DNA of 64,000 nt, taken from assembly GCF_019320115.1 (NCBI RefSeq), contig NC_089587.1, forward strand, positions 100,342,166-100,406,165, given 5' to 3'. Of this stretch, positions 21,758 to 34,167 are shown one piece after another. Under the pieces are notes generated by a model. It did no database searches. It was not told the DNA's origin and was given only the letters and a program-made list of their open reading frames with translations. The number at the start of each line of letters is the position of its first letter. Within the stretch, counting starts at the first letter, position 1. The stretch is from Miscanthus floridulus (taxonomy: Eukaryota > Streptophyta > Magnoliopsida > Poales > Poaceae). Position numbers and translations under genes: made by a program.

Positions 21758-24250
21758 CTAGAGGGCCAGAAGGCACCACTCAGCAAGCTGCCTAGAGCGA
21801 GGCGGCGCTTGCTGAGAAGAAGAAGAAAGCCCAAAAGGCCTAAAGGAGGTTCAATAAGGAGAAGGAGATCAACCAGCGGGTCTGAGGGGGCAAGTGCCAA
21901 AATGATAAGGAGGCGGAGCTCGAGTTGGAGGAGCCCATGGAGATGGGTGATGACACAAGTGCCTCGGAGGACGAAGAAGTCAGGGACGTTGTTGTGACCA
22001 CAATGGAGCACCATGAGCCCGTGGCTACGTCTGTCGGCGACAGGCATGATGTGGAGACGTGTGCTGATGTTCTTGAGTTGAGGAAGCGCGCTGTGAGTGA
22101 ACACATCACCCATGAACGAGAGGCGAAGCGGCGCCCTTCGAAGGCATCGTTGGCTTCATGCCCCTCTGCTCCGAGTGTGGCGAAGCACGCCGGTCGGTCA
22201 GGGGGACGTGATCGTTCCCTTGCATCTTTGGGCTCGATGTGTGTTCGCGACCCCCAACGAGGGAATGTCCCGCTAGTTGCTCCGGTGGTTTCGCCATGAG
22301 CTAGCGGTCACGACCGTTCATGGGCCAATTGGGGACCGGCCAGGTTAATCCCTCCCTTGGCCAATGTGAGGGGGTGTGGGTCATGACCCACGAGTGGTCC
22401 TCGTCTAGTTGGCTCATCGTCAGTTGGTCAAGGCTTCAAGGCTCTATCGCTTTCATCTAGGTATGTATTCATGCTCCTTTTTGTTCTCATAGTTGAGTTT
22501 TTTAGTGTGACTAACCTGCACTTGTTTGACAGTGCCTAGGGGCTAGCGAGACTGCGAATGTCCTCTCCTCCCATGCGAGAAGAGTGGAGACCCAGCCTAT
22601 AGTGGGTCACGATGAGCGGTGGGGGAAGTAGGTTGGTGGTGGCGTGACCTTCCCCACTGGGGATTGTGTCTTCCCGATCAGTTACGAGAATGGCAGTAGC
22701 GGCGGCGGCTATTATGGTGGTGATCCCCATGGTGATGGTGGAGGTCGGGTTAGAGATGACTCTCGTGGTCCCTCCCCCATCAGTTGTGGAGCAAGAGAGG
22801 AGGGAAACCAGGCTCCCTGCCTTGCCTGGCGGAGGAGCGCACGGTTTGCCCGCCTGGTCAGAGCTAGAGGAGTCAGGAGGAACCGTGGCCAGGACGAAGG
22901 TAGTGCATCCACCAGTGAGCCATGGAGTCCTAGTGGTGGACATCCCCTTCTCCAGCGAGGAAGATACCAGGGTGGAGCCACTGGCCATCTAGTCGTCCCG
23001 GGAGCAGGTGATGATCCGGTCGTTGCATGATATGCGATGGCTGGATCTTCTAGCAGGTCGGGGGTGACCCGTGAGCTAGTGTGGCCTTGCCCTGGCAAGC
23101 TAGGAAAGTCCTAGTTCATCCTTCATGATGAGGAGGAGGTGAAGCTCTGGCACCTGCTTAGGGAGAGAGGACTATCGATGGAGTCTGATCTCGCCCTTAC
23201 CAAGGCGAGGCTCAAGGAGGCCTTGGAGAGGGTTGAGCTCGTCCATCAGGCCATGACAGTCGACCTACCATGTGTTGTAGAGGTAAGTTCTCTATATTTT
23301 TGGTGTTGTCCTTAACTCCTTGGCCTTTCAATAGTTGTCTCAGCATGCCTGCTTCTTGTCTCATAGGATCTAGAGATGATGTTGATCCATAAGTCCCAAT
23401 TTCTTCATGAGGAGCATGGTGGGATGGAGCAAGAAGTGATGGCATCGCAGTGGGTTAACGAGCTCAGGCACCAGCTAGAGTCTATCTGCTGTGAGTCCCA
23501 AGACTAGGTGGCTGAGGTGATGGGAACACGGGCGGTGGAGCTACGTGCGGTCGAGCGAGCGACTGCTGCCAAGTGGAAACTTGACACAATGAATGTCCAT
23601 TTGGCGAAGACCAAGGTGGCACTTTAGAAGTCCTTGGAGGCTCTGGAGGCAGAGTGGAAGGCCCAGTCGGACGCCGAACAAGAAGTGGTTGCGCTCTGGA
23701 GGCAGATGCTCGGGGTAGAGGAGTCGAATGCTCAACTACTCGAGAGGGTGACCTGGCAAGAGGAAGGGCTCTCCATTCTCAAAAGCGCTCACCTTGGTAT
23801 GTACCTATTCTTCCCTCGATTGATACCTTGATTTTTCCTTTCCTTTGCTTCTAAATTTGTTGTCTTTTTCTAGAATTGGGTGGAAGGATCGGCTCTCTAG
23901 AGCAAGAGTTAGAGACGGTCAAAGCAGCAGTCGGTCAGGGCGCGGAGGCGCTAGCCCAGTCCCTTGAGGAGCGACGTGCTCTCGAGGGGGAGCTCAACCA
24001 AATTCGCAACATCACGTAGGTGGTCGTCTCCAAGGTGTTTGGGTCAGGACCAAGCACCAGTACGCCCTTTGTATAGCTGGCAGAGGTCCCGAATGAAGTT
24101 CAGGCACTCATCTCCGACGGCATGTTCTATGGAACGATGGGGGCGTTGACCTCAGTGGCGACCCATCACCCCGATCTAGACTTTGCAGCCATCTACAGAG
24201 GATACGCCGATGGGTGGAGCGCAAACAAAATCCATGCACTGGGAGAGAGT
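21758..24250 (+). pseudogene. Antisense gene of the Tat-type element, second part, with introns
   Basis: This continues the gene begun at 1963. Exon-like stretches on the plus strand are 21758-22300 (Lys-rich, then acidic), 22533-23282, 23367-23796 and 23874 to about 24020. The last two form Glu/Leu/Ala-rich coiled coil, with segments such as SLEALEAEWKAQSDAEQEVV and LEQELETVKAAV. Two introns keep phase exactly: GTAAGT at 23283 to AG at 23366, and GTATGT at 23797 to AG at 23873, the latter joining G and AA into a Glu codon. A third candidate is 22461-22532. Several CAG-to-TAG-type stops show decay. The coiled coil suggests a structural or binding role, but the function is unknown. Confidence 0.7.
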
Positions 24251-24824
24251 TTGGTGCCACATGCACATATGGTTGTCGAGCTGGTCACTGCATAGTGGGT
24301 GATGGAGGCTTGCCATTCATCCATGGCTTAAGACGTGTGCTGGGAAGATGTTGTCCATCCAATGGTGGGAATAGAGACCGGGTCAAAGGCGAGTGTCATC
24401 CTGCCCCTAACAGAGCCGAACGTCATCCTGACCAAAAGCGAGCTGCCTTTGTATTTGTCATCCTTATCGACCATACCGACAGCCGATGCCGCCAGGAGGC
24501 CATAATAGAGTTTAGAGTAGAAATAGTCAGTTCATGTAAGAGATGAGTTCATGGGGGAGACCCGTGTGAACAACTTTACATTCGTGAATATTCTAAGTTC
24601 GTTTTGTGATGAAATCACTCATGAGGGGAAGCTTGTCCCATCCGCCCTTGTTTTTACGCTAGCGTAGCTTTGTTTTTTGTCCTTTGTTTTTTGCACCTGC
24701 CCATTGACCCGTAGGCTGCAACCTTAAGAACTCAGGTGTGGCCTGCGAGGCTCAGCTGCTCGTAACCATAGGTCATGGTGAGGTGTGATTGGTTGGGAGT
24801 TAAAACAAAAGTTACATAGAGTAA

Positions 24825-25802
24825 TCAAAGGAACATAATCCCTCTCTTCAAATACTGAGCGCCTGATCCCAACGGTCAAGAATTGACCAAACACAGCATA
24901 GTGCCATGACCGGACGTAGGACCCCAGCATCCGGTTACTTCAAGTAAGGTTCCAGCTATGACCGAACGCGTTAGTTTGATCATGACCGGATGCTGGACCT
25001 CAGTGCTGGTCACTTATAGTAAGTGTCCACTCATGATCGGACGCGTCCGGTCATGCCCGATCGAACTCACCCAGCATCCGGTCACTCAGTGTCTCCTCTG
25101 TGCGCTGCCACGTCAGTAGGACCAGACGCACCCCGCCAGTGTCCGGTCATGAAGTGACCTAGCATCCAGTCAAAGACCGATGCCAGCGTCTTTACTGCTT
25201 CCACTAACTAGAAGGTCCGGTCCAGTTGAGACCAGCGTCCGGTGCACTCTATGAAACCAATCTTTTCTGTATAGGGTGCCAGTGGCACCGTCGCACTGTC
25301 CACACTCTATGGGTGGACACTCCACTGGTGAAGTTTCAAACCCTTGCTCCCAAGTGCTAAACACAATGTGTATCACCTTTGTACATGTGTGTTAGCATAT
25401 TTTCACAAACATTTTCAAGGGTGTTAGCACTCCACTAGATCCTAAATGCATATGCAATGAGTTAGAGCATCTAGTGGCACTTTGACAACCGTATTTTGAT
25501 ATGAGTTTCACCCCTCTTAATAGTATGGCTATCAATCCTAAATGTGATCACACTCTCTAAGTGTCTCGATCACTAAAACAAAATGGCTCCTACCACTTAT
25601 ACCTTTGCCTTGAGCCTTTTGTTTTTCTCTTTCTTCTTTTCAAGACCAAACACTTGATCATCACCGTGGCATCACCATCATCATGTCATAATCTTCATTT
25701 GCTATACCACTTGGAATGTGCCACCTGTCTCAGAATCACTTTGATAAACTAGGTTAGCACTTAGGGTTTCATCAATTTACCAAAACAAAACTAGAGCTTT
25801 CA
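24825..25802 (-). repeat. Truncated SIRE-like LTR fragment
   Basis: The right end reads CTAGAGCTTTCA, the reverse complement of the start of the solo LTR at 26624. Homology continues leftwards through an array of diverged CCGGACGC motifs to about 24825 (shared CTTCAAATACTG and CAACGGTCA). Only the first half of the LTR is present, and no target duplication could be identified. Confidence 0.75.
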
Positions 25803-26618
25803 ACATTGTCATTGTCATCCTTCAGCCGGTAGATGCTCGACCGGATCACCTTGGTTACTGTGTAGGGTCCTTCCCATGGTGGAGAGAGTTTATGTTTCTC
25901 TTTGGTTGATTGGGTCCTTCGGAGTACGAGGTCACCGACCTCGAGGATCCTCCCCTTGATTTTTCTTTCATGGTACCTTCAAAGAGTTTGTTGGTAATGA
26001 GTGGAGCAGATGACGGTCGTCTCACAAGCCTCCTCAAGCAGGTCGTCTGCATCCTACTGAGCCTCCACGGCCCGATCTTGGTTGAAGGCCATTACTCTTG
26101 GGGCGCCGTGATTGAGGTCGGAGGGCAACACTGCTTCGGCTCCGTATGCGAGCAAGAAAGGGGTGAACCCTATGGACCAGTTTGGCGTCGTTCTTAGGCT
26201 CTAGAGGATTGCTAGAACTTCTGCAACCCATAGCTTGGCATACTTCTTGAGTCGATCGAAGATGTGGGGCTTGAGTCCTTCAAGGACCATGCCATTGGCC
26301 CGCTCGACCTGACCATTGGTACGCAGGTGCCCAACCAAGGCCCAATCAATCATGATGTCGTATCCATCATAGAAGTCTAGGAACTTCTTCTTGGTGAAGT
26401 TTGTTCCATGGTCGGTGATGATACAGTTTGGAACACCAAACCGATAGATGATGTCGAGGAAGAACTTGACTGCCTCTTCTGAGCAGATATTGGTGATGGG
26501 CTTTGCCTCTATCCACTTGGTGAATTTGTCCACCGCTATGAGCAGGTGAGTGAAGTCGCCCGAGGCCTTTTTGAGGGGTCTGACTATGTCGAGGCCCTAG
26601 ACAACGAATGGTCAGGTG
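25803..26618 (-). pseudogene. Integrase core of the Tat-type element
   Basis: The best segment (26201-26533) reads DKFTKWIEAKPITNICSEEA, then FGVPNCIITDHGTNF and GQVERANGMVLEGLK. This gives all three DDE residues (Asp in DKFTKW, Asp in TDHGT, Glu in VERANG). Further C-terminal sequence continues to 25803 with breaks. The solo LTR at 26624 separates it from its zinc finger at 28576. Confidence 0.82.
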
Positions 26619-26623
26619 ATGGG

Positions 26624-28570
26624 TGAAAGCTCTAGTTTGGTTTTGGTGAATTGATGAAACCCTAAGTGCTAACCTAGTTTATCAAGTGTTCATGATATAG
26701 GTAGCACACTCCAAGTGGTCAAGCAAATGAAGATCATAACATGATGATGGTGATGCCATGGTGATGATCAAGTGCTCGGACTTGGAAAGAAGAAAGAAAA
26801 AAACAAAAGGCTCAAGGCAAAGGTATAAATTGTAGGAGCCATTTTGTTTTGGTGATCAAGACACTTAGTGAGTGTGATCACATTTAGGATCGATAGCCAT
26901 ACTATTAAGAGGGGTGAAACTCATATCGGAATGCAGTTATCAAAGTGCCACTAGATGCTCTAACTCATTGCATATGCATTTAGGATCTAGTGGAGTGCTA
27001 ACACCCCTGAAAATATTTGTGAAATACGTTAACACATGTGCACAAGGTGATACACTTGTGGTTGGCACATTTAATCAAGGGTGGTGAAGTTTAGGTGCAA
27101 GGGTAAGTAACTCCACCGGCGGAGTGTCCACCCGTAGAGTGCGGATAGTCCAACAGTGCCATCGGTGCCCTAGACAGAAAAGACGGAGGTCACTGGGAGT
27201 GATCGGATGCTGGCCACTGTTGGACCGGCGTGTCTGATCAGATGTATCAGTGAAGACACTGGCGTCGGTCAAATGACCGGACGCTGAGTCGCTGTGCAAC
27301 TGGACGCTAGCAGGGTGTGTCCGGTCAGTGCTGACGTACACTGACGTGAGGCGCACAGAGGAGACGTTGAATGATCGGACGCTGGGTGAGTCCAATCAGG
27401 CATGAAAATTCGTGTTTGGAACCTTACTGGAAATGACCGGACGCTGAGGTCCAGCGTCCGGTCACTTTCTAACTGATGTGTCCTGTCAACTGATGACCGT
27501 TGAAATTTGACAAACAGTATTTGAAGCAAGGGACATGTGGCGTGAATCATGTGACCGGACGCTGAGGGCCAGTGTCCGGTCGATTGGATTGGAGCTTCCG
27601 GTCACCCCGCGTAATGCCTAGTGAAGGGGTATAATGACTCTATTTCATGGGGGCTTCTATTTAAGCCCCATGGCCGATTGAAGCTCATACTCTTGGCCAT
27701 TAACATTGACATAGCAACCTTGTGAGCTTAGTCAAAGCCCTCCCACTCATCTCCATCATTGATTCATCATCTTTGTGAGATTGGGAGAGAATCCAAGTGC
27801 ATTGCTTGAGTGTTTGCATCTAAAGGCACTTGTTGTTCGTGTTTCGCTATGGGTTTCACTTGTTACACTTGGTGGTTGCTGCCACCTAGATGGCTATGAG
27901 CAGCGAGGATCGTTGAGTGGAGGGTGGTGATTGTCTCCGGATTTGATCATGGTGATTGTGAGGGGTCTTAACCTTTCCCCGGCGGAGAGCCAAAAGGTAC
28001 TCTAGTGGATTGCTCATGGCTTGTGTGATCCTCATCTTGTGTTGGTTGTGTGGCACCCTATTGAGAGTTTGGTGTGTGAAGCCAATTAGCACGTGAACCT
28101 CTAAGTGAGTGAATCGCCACAACAAGGACTAGCTTGCCGGCAAGCAAGTGAACCTCGGTAAAAAATCATTGTGTTCATCATTGATTCCGAGGTGATTGGT
28201 CTTCATTGTTATTCATCCTTGTGATTGATTGGTTCCTTCATCTACGTGGTAGTATAATCTTTTTGATCACTCTCTTTACATTACCGCAAACTAGTTGTCA
28301 AGCTCTTTAGTGTAGCTAGTTGTGAGAGCTTGCATGCTTGGTTGGTGTGGCTCTTTAGTTAGCCTTTGAGAGCACACTAACATAGAGTAGTGTCATAGCT
28401 ATTGTGTGAATAGACACTATCTAAACTAGAATTGTGATAGGTGGCTTGCCTTTTGAGTAGGCTAGCGCAACACTTGCTTCGCCTCATAATTGTCTAACCG
28501 TTTTGTTAAGTGTTGTTGTAGAATTTTTTTAATAGGCTATTCACCCCCCTCTAGCCATTAGGACCTTTCA
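26624..28570 (+). repeat. Solo LTR of a second SIRE-like Copia family, 1947 bp
   Basis: It starts TGAAAGCTCTAG and ends ATTAGGACCTTTCA. The 5-bp target duplication ATGGG is intact (26619-26623 and 28571-28575). No internal sequence remains, which is the usual result of recombination between two LTRs. It contains the reverse complement of GGCTAGAGGGGGGTGAATAG near its right end and diverged CCGGACGC motifs at about 27200-27600. Confidence 0.9.
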
Positions 28571-28575
28571 ATGGG

Positions 28576-29100
28576 GATGGTCTAAAGCTTCTATGCCAGT
28601 AGATGACTTTGCCAAGCATAGAACTGACATCCTTCACACCTGCGGACAACCTCCTCTACATCTCATAGTGTAGTGGGCCAGTAAAAACCTTGGTGAAAGG
28701 CTTTCCCGACCAGCAACCTCGGGGCCGCGTGATGTCCATAGATTTTGGCATGGACCTAGAGGAGGAGTTGTTTCCCTTGGTCGGTCGGTACGCACTTCAT
28801 GAGTACTCCCGACGGACTTCGCTTGTAAAGTTCATCATTGATGGCGACGAACGTCTTGATGCGTCGAGTGATTCATCGTGCTTCAGTCCTTTTTGATGGG
28901 AGAACCTACTTGAGGAGGTAGGTGAGTAGTTGTGCTCTCTAGTCAGCCTGATCGAGTGCCACCATGGTGACATCAGCGGGTGACATTGTCATGGAGGCAC
29001 CAAGGTTAGAGCCCCTGAGCACTTGGTCGGGGTCAGGGCACGTCAGGAGATCGGGGCCCCTGAGTGCCAGATTGGTATCAGAGGGTGTCTAGATCAGATC
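28576..29100 (-). pseudogene. Integrase zinc-finger end of the Tat-type element
   Basis: The minus strand reads VEEVVRRCEGCQFYAWQSH just beyond the solo LTR, the CxxC part of the HHCC finger, followed by stops. The region between here and RNase H is poorly conserved linker. Confidence 0.6.
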
Positions 29101-29229
29101 CTCCAGAACATGGGCAGACGGCTCATGGAGATCATTGATGAAGACCCCATCTAGAGATAGAACCTGCCTGGTAGCCAAATTTGCGAGGAAATTGGTGGCA
29201 TCATTGTCCTTTTAGGGGACATGATGCAG

Positions 29230-29640
29230 TTCGATCCCTTAGAACTTGTCCTCAAGCTTGCACACCTCCTGGTAGTATGTTGCCATGAGAGGGATCTTGC
29301 AGGAGGACTCCTTCATGACTTGGTCAAGGACCAACTTTGAGTCACCGTGGACGTACAACCACGTAGCGCTGAGCTTGACGGCGATGCGTAGTCCATTGAT
29401 GAGAGCCTCATACTCCGCGGCGTTGTTTGAGGCTGAAAAATGAAGACAGATCACATAGCGGAGCCTGCTCCCATCTAGGGAGATCAGAACCACTCTAGCC
29501 CCTGAGTCGAACACCATAACCGACCCATCAAAGTACATTGTCCAGTACTCATGGGTGACGTCCAGGGTCGGGAGCTAGACTTTCGTCCATTCAGCGATGA
29601 AGTCAGCGAGAGCCTAAGACTTGATAGCAGTGCGAGGGAC
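29230..29640 (-). pseudogene. RNase H of the Tat-type element
   Basis: The segment MYFDGSVMVFDSGARVVLIS with SNNAAEYEALINGLRIA and YVHGDSKLVLDQV shows the Asp, Glu and Asp active-site residues of RNase H. It follows RT with intervening frame breaks. Confidence 0.82.
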
Positions 29641-29849
29641 ATATCTGATGTCGTGACCCATGAGCTCAAGGGCCCACTTGGAGATTCATCCTATGGCATT
29701 GCGGTTGCGGATGATGTCTCCCAGTGGGTACGAGGTGATGACCATGACCTCGTGGTTGGTGAAGTAGTGCAGGAGCTTTCGGATCACCATCAACACGGTG
29801 TACAAAAGCTTCTGCACCTAGGGGTATCGAGCCTTGGCGTCGGTGAGTA

Positions 29850-30990
29850 CCTCATTGATGAAGTATACCAGTCATTGAACCTTTAGGGGGCGCATCCTGG
29901 CTCCTCCCTTTTGACGACGAGGGCAGCGCTCACAAGGTGGTTGTTTACCGTGATGTAGAGGAGGAGGGGTTCTCCCTGTTGGGGAGCGATGAGGACTGGG
30001 GCCGACGTCAGTGATGCTTTGAGGCTTTCCAAAACTGTTGTGCCTCCTTTGTCCAGATGAATGCCTCTATCTTCTTGAGAAGTTTATAGAGAGGCATCCC
30101 CGTTCCCCTAGTCAGGAGATGAATAGGCTTAGGGCGGCCAAACAGTCGGTGAGCCTCTATATGCCATTGACGTTGCATATAGGGCCCATGTTGGAGATGG
30201 CTATGATTTTTTTGGGGTTGGCTTCGATGCTGCGCTCAGACACGATGTATCCATGGAGCTTTCCCTTTGGAACTCTGAAAACACATTTTTTGGGATTCAA
30301 TTTGATATTGAACCTTTAGAGGTTTGTGAATGTTGCGGCTAAATTTGCGGTCAGGTCGCTAGCTTGAGCCATTTTCACCATTATGTCATCTACATAGACG
30401 GCGATTGTTGGTTTTGGCCACTTGTCTTGGTCAGGCTGGCCAGGCGGGTCGATTTGGTCAGTGAAGCATCGCTGCTTGCACCGTTGATAGGTGGCGTCAG
30501 CATTCTTCAGACCAAAAGGCATGGTTACATAGCAGTACGAACCATATGGGGTGATGAATGAAGTTGTGACCTGGTTTGACTCTTTCATCATGATTTGGTG
30601 GTAGCCTAAGTAAGCATCTAGAAAGGAGAGAATTTCGCATCCTGAGGTGGAGTCGACTATCTGGTCTGTGCGTGGTAAAGGAAAATGGTCCTTTGGACAT
30701 GCCTCGTTGAGGCTAGTATAATCAACACACATTCTCCATTTCCTAGTCTTTTTCACAAGAATAGTATTAGCTAGCCAATCGGAGTGGTATACCTCTTTGA
30801 TGAACCTGGCTGCTAGGAGTTTGGCAATCTCCTTACCTATGACCCTACGCCTCTCGTCGTCAAAGCAACGCAAGCGTTGCTTGGTAGGCTTCAAGCCTAG
30901 GACGAGGCAAATGCATGCTCGGCGACCTCCCTTGGTATGCCCGGCATGTCAGAAGGTTTCCACGCGAAGACATCACAATTGGCGCGTAGA
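29850..30990 (-). pseudogene. Reverse transcriptase of the Tat-type element
   Basis: The clearest part (30316-30894) contains KEVYHSDWLANTILVKK, RMCVDYTSLNEACPKDHFPL, FLDAYLGYHQIMM, MPFGLKNADATYQR and the catalytic AVYVDDIMVK. A run of extra residues after the ATYQR block (RCFTDQIDPPGQPDQDKW) looks like a local insertion. Stops and frameshifts separate it from RNase H and protease. Confidence 0.85.
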
Positions 30991-31010
30991 AAGTTAGTGA
31001 GCTCGCCTTC

Positions 31011-31700
31011 CTATTTGGCTGAGAGCTTGGTCCCAATCTGCACCGTCTTGGTTAGATCGGTGGGGTCGATCCCCACCGCCTTGGTTTCCTCGGTCGGGTG
31101 GAAGGCACTCGAGGAGGTCAGCTCATTGCAGTCTAGGACTGCTGGAATCGATGAATTCCCGAGCTTCGAGAGCTCGGTGGAGTTGATTACAGTCGTGGCG
31201 AGCTCGTAATGCTCGTGGTCGCACATGTAGGCGTACGAAAAGGTGCTACCCACAGTGATGACGCCATTCGGTCCTGGCATCTTCAACTTGAGGTAGGTGT
31301 AGTTGGGGATCGCCATGAACTTGGCATAGCATGGCTGCCCCAAGATGGTGTGGTAGGACCCTAGAAAGTCCACCACCTTGAAGGTGAGGACCTTCGAGCG
31401 GAAGTTGGCTCGGTCACCAAACATGATGGGCAGGTTGATCTGCCTAAGTGGGTACGCCTGTGTCCCTAGGATCACGTTGTGGAAGGGAGAGCTCACTAGG
31501 TGGAGCTCCGACTAGGGGATGCGCATGGCGTCGATGGTGTCGACATAGAGAATGTTGAGGTCGTTGCCTTCATCCATCAGCACCTTGGTGAGGCACTTCT
31601 TGCAGACGATGGGGTCGATGATGAGTGAGTAGCGACCCGGTCGGGCGACATGGGAAAGATGGTCTCTCTGATCAAAAGTAATCGGGGAGTCCAACTAGCT
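31011..31700 (-). pseudogene. Protease region of the Tat-type element
   Basis: Two frames (31512-31694 and 31011-31496) carry the retropepsin-like region: LTKVLMDEGNDLNILY, where the usual D-(S/T/G)-G triad is altered to DEG, and then FKVVDFLGSYHTILGQPCYA and PNYTYLKLKMPGP. A TAG codon between them breaks the frame. Confidence 0.78.
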
Positions 31701-31879
31701 AAGGAAAGAGGGGATGGTCATCTCGGTGGCACATGCCTCCCTATAGCATACCTTATGCTGGCGCTTGGAGTGGATGGCATCGGATCCCCTAAAGATCATG
31801 AGGCATTCCTCGGGGTCAGGAAAGCCATCATCATCCTTGCCCGTCGTGCCTCCTTTCTTGGCCACCTCCTCCTTGCCCT

Positions 31880-34088
31880 TCCCTTCCTTTGGCTTGCTGG
31901 CCTATCATAGAAAGCGCTTGAGGAGCTCATAGTCCTTGTAGAGGTGCTTGATGGGGTAGGCGTGGTTGGTGCATGGACTCTCCATGAGATTGTTGAAGTG
32001 GTCGAGCTGGCCCTGCTAGGACTGCTTGCCTACATGATCGGCTACGACAACCAAAGCTAGGTTGGTCGGTCGGCGTAGACCCTACTTGTTCTTCTTGCCC
32101 CTTTGTGTGGAGGAGCCCACGCCTTGGTCCTCACGCTTGGCCTTTGCCATTGTATCGACCATTGCTGAAGACCGCCCCGACCGCCTTCTCGCTGGAGGCG
32201 TGGTTCATGGTGATGTCAAGCAGGTCACAAGTGGTACGGGGCTTCAGACAACCGAGCTTGTGGATCAAGGACTCATAGGTTGTCCCAGAGAGGAACACGC
32301 TGATGATGTCCACGTCAATGACATTAGAAAGGGAGTTGCACCATTTTCAGAACCTATGGATGTAATCCCATAGGGACTCGTTAGGCTCCAACTAGCAGCT
32401 CTTGAGGTCCTAAGAATTCCTAGGATGGACATATGTCCCCTAGAAATTTCTGACAAAGACCCTCTTGAGATCCGCCCAGTCGTGGATGCTGTCGGGCGGG
32501 AGGAATTCGAGCCATGCTCGAACATGCTCCCCCACGCAGATGGGTAGATACTGAATGATGAAGTGGTCATCATCCACTCCTTCGGCTCGGTAGGTGAGCC
32601 AGAAGTCTTTGAGCCATATACTGGGTTTGTTTCCTCGGTGTATCTAGCGATGTTGGTGGGTGGTCGAAAGTGCTGTGGGAACGATGCTCTCTGGATGCGA
32701 CGACCAAAGGCCCATGGCCCCAGGACATTCGGGCTGGGGCTCCAGTCGTTTGGTCAGCCACCATGCCTAGGATGCGTTTCCCCGCACTCCTCGATGGTTA
32801 GGCCGGGGCTCGAGCCGCCTGCTCTCGCCGCCACTTGATGGACGTCATCATCATGTCGGGCATGGTGTCAACTGTTGATGACGCTGCGAGCATCATGGTT
32901 TGGCCCGAGTTGTTCATGCATAGGTGGTCGGTGTGGAGCGGGCGTCGGTCAGGCTATGGTGCAGTCATGGCCTCCTGCCCCACGCTCGGCAACTATAGTG
33001 GTGAGTGGATTGACCAATTCAACTGGTGCGGCCCCATTCCCTCGGTGGGGCAAGAGGCCATGAGCTGGTGTCGCGATGCGGAGCTCTCCGCCTATTAAAC
33101 GGTGGCGGTTTCCACTAGCGCTCAGAGATTCCAGTGGATTGCCTGTTCTAGGGGGTTAGCAGGCTCGGGAAGGCTGCGCGAAAGCATCGTCGTAGCAGCG
33201 ATGTTCTGGCCAGCCCGAGCAAACTATGAGGGATTATTCCCTCTATCTAGGACGTTACGCTGGGCTTGGCGGTGCGACCCTGAGTGCCACTCACCGGGTT
33301 ATGCGCATGTGGCGTAGCGTGCTGCGCTGAGCGCGCCAGCGTAAGTGGCGGCTGACTCTGCCACCTTTGTCATAACTCCTCGTCGTGCTCCTGTGCATGC
33401 GTGAGGGCCTTCGCACGAGGGTCCAAAGGGGTGTGAGTCTGCAGAGATTTTGCTACCACCGGTGGCTGCCCCGGGGCATCCGCCATTGCGCACTCCCAGG
33501 ACAGAGGGTGGCCAGATGCCACGACGTCGCCGATGCTAGAGCCGTCGCTTTTGACCTCATCATCTACGAGGTCGTGAAAGGAGGCGGATGCATACCCCGC
33601 CATCCCCACGAATTTAGATGTGGGAGGGGGCGGTGTTAGCATCCTTCAGAGCCCCCCCCCCCCCCCGTGTACGCGTCCCTAGGGGACGCAAAGCCGTAGG
33701 GGAACCGGTCGCACGACGATCGTAGTGGGGACAATGGGGTTCCTCCAGAGAGTTAGCGAAAGGTGTTAAATAGTGAATAAATAACAATATGTGCGTTACT
33801 CACCATGGAGTTTGAGCCCATCATGGGCTCGAGACGAAGCGTGGGTGTCTCGATGTTGAGGTCATCAAGTGACATGGGGTCGACGGAGGGCGCTCCTCCT
33901 CTAGTGGGCGCCGGGACAAGCGCCTCCTCGCAGAGGCGGAGTATGCCGAGCTGGTCAGCGACGAAGTCCAGACTTTCAAAGAGAAAGGTCTAGAGCGGCT
34001 CAAAGACGAAAGGAACCCACATCCCAACAGGTGGGAGCATGGGAAACTCCAGCGAGCCAAAGCAAATTGTATCGCTTGAGCCCGCCAT
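31880..34088 (-). pseudogene. Gag of the Tat-type element
   Basis: The likely start is the ATG at 34088, 60 bases from the PBS, giving MAGSSDTICFGSLEFPMLPP before a stop. A possible splice donor (ATG then GTGAGTAACG) lies at about 33803. The capsid-like core lies at about 32130-32560 and contains ESLWDYIHRF and SVFLSGTTYESLIHKLGC. The tail near 31900-32050 reads HLYKDYELLKRFL. Many stops interrupt it. A run of 15 C (33652-33666) may have shifted the frame. Confidence 0.7.
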
Positions 34089-34147
34089 GCCAAAGATGGT
34101 GGAAAGGTGGGTCATCCGATGACCAAAAGCGTGAACGCACGGCGTCA

Positions 34148-34165
34148 TCCCCACGGACGGCGCCA
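34148..34165 (-). promoter_or_regulatory. Primer binding site of the Tat-type element
   Basis: The minus strand reads TGGCGCCGTCCGTGGGGA two bases after the LTR. It resembles the non-methionine PBS (Asp/Arg-tRNA-like) used by grass gypsy elements of this group; the exact tRNA is not certain. Confidence 0.7.
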
Positions 34166-34167
34166 AC

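Noticed and set aside
28575..34088. An env-like gene or a functional retrovirus-like unit in the Tat element
   Set aside because: No env-like frame with signal peptide or membrane segments was found, and all pol domains are broken.
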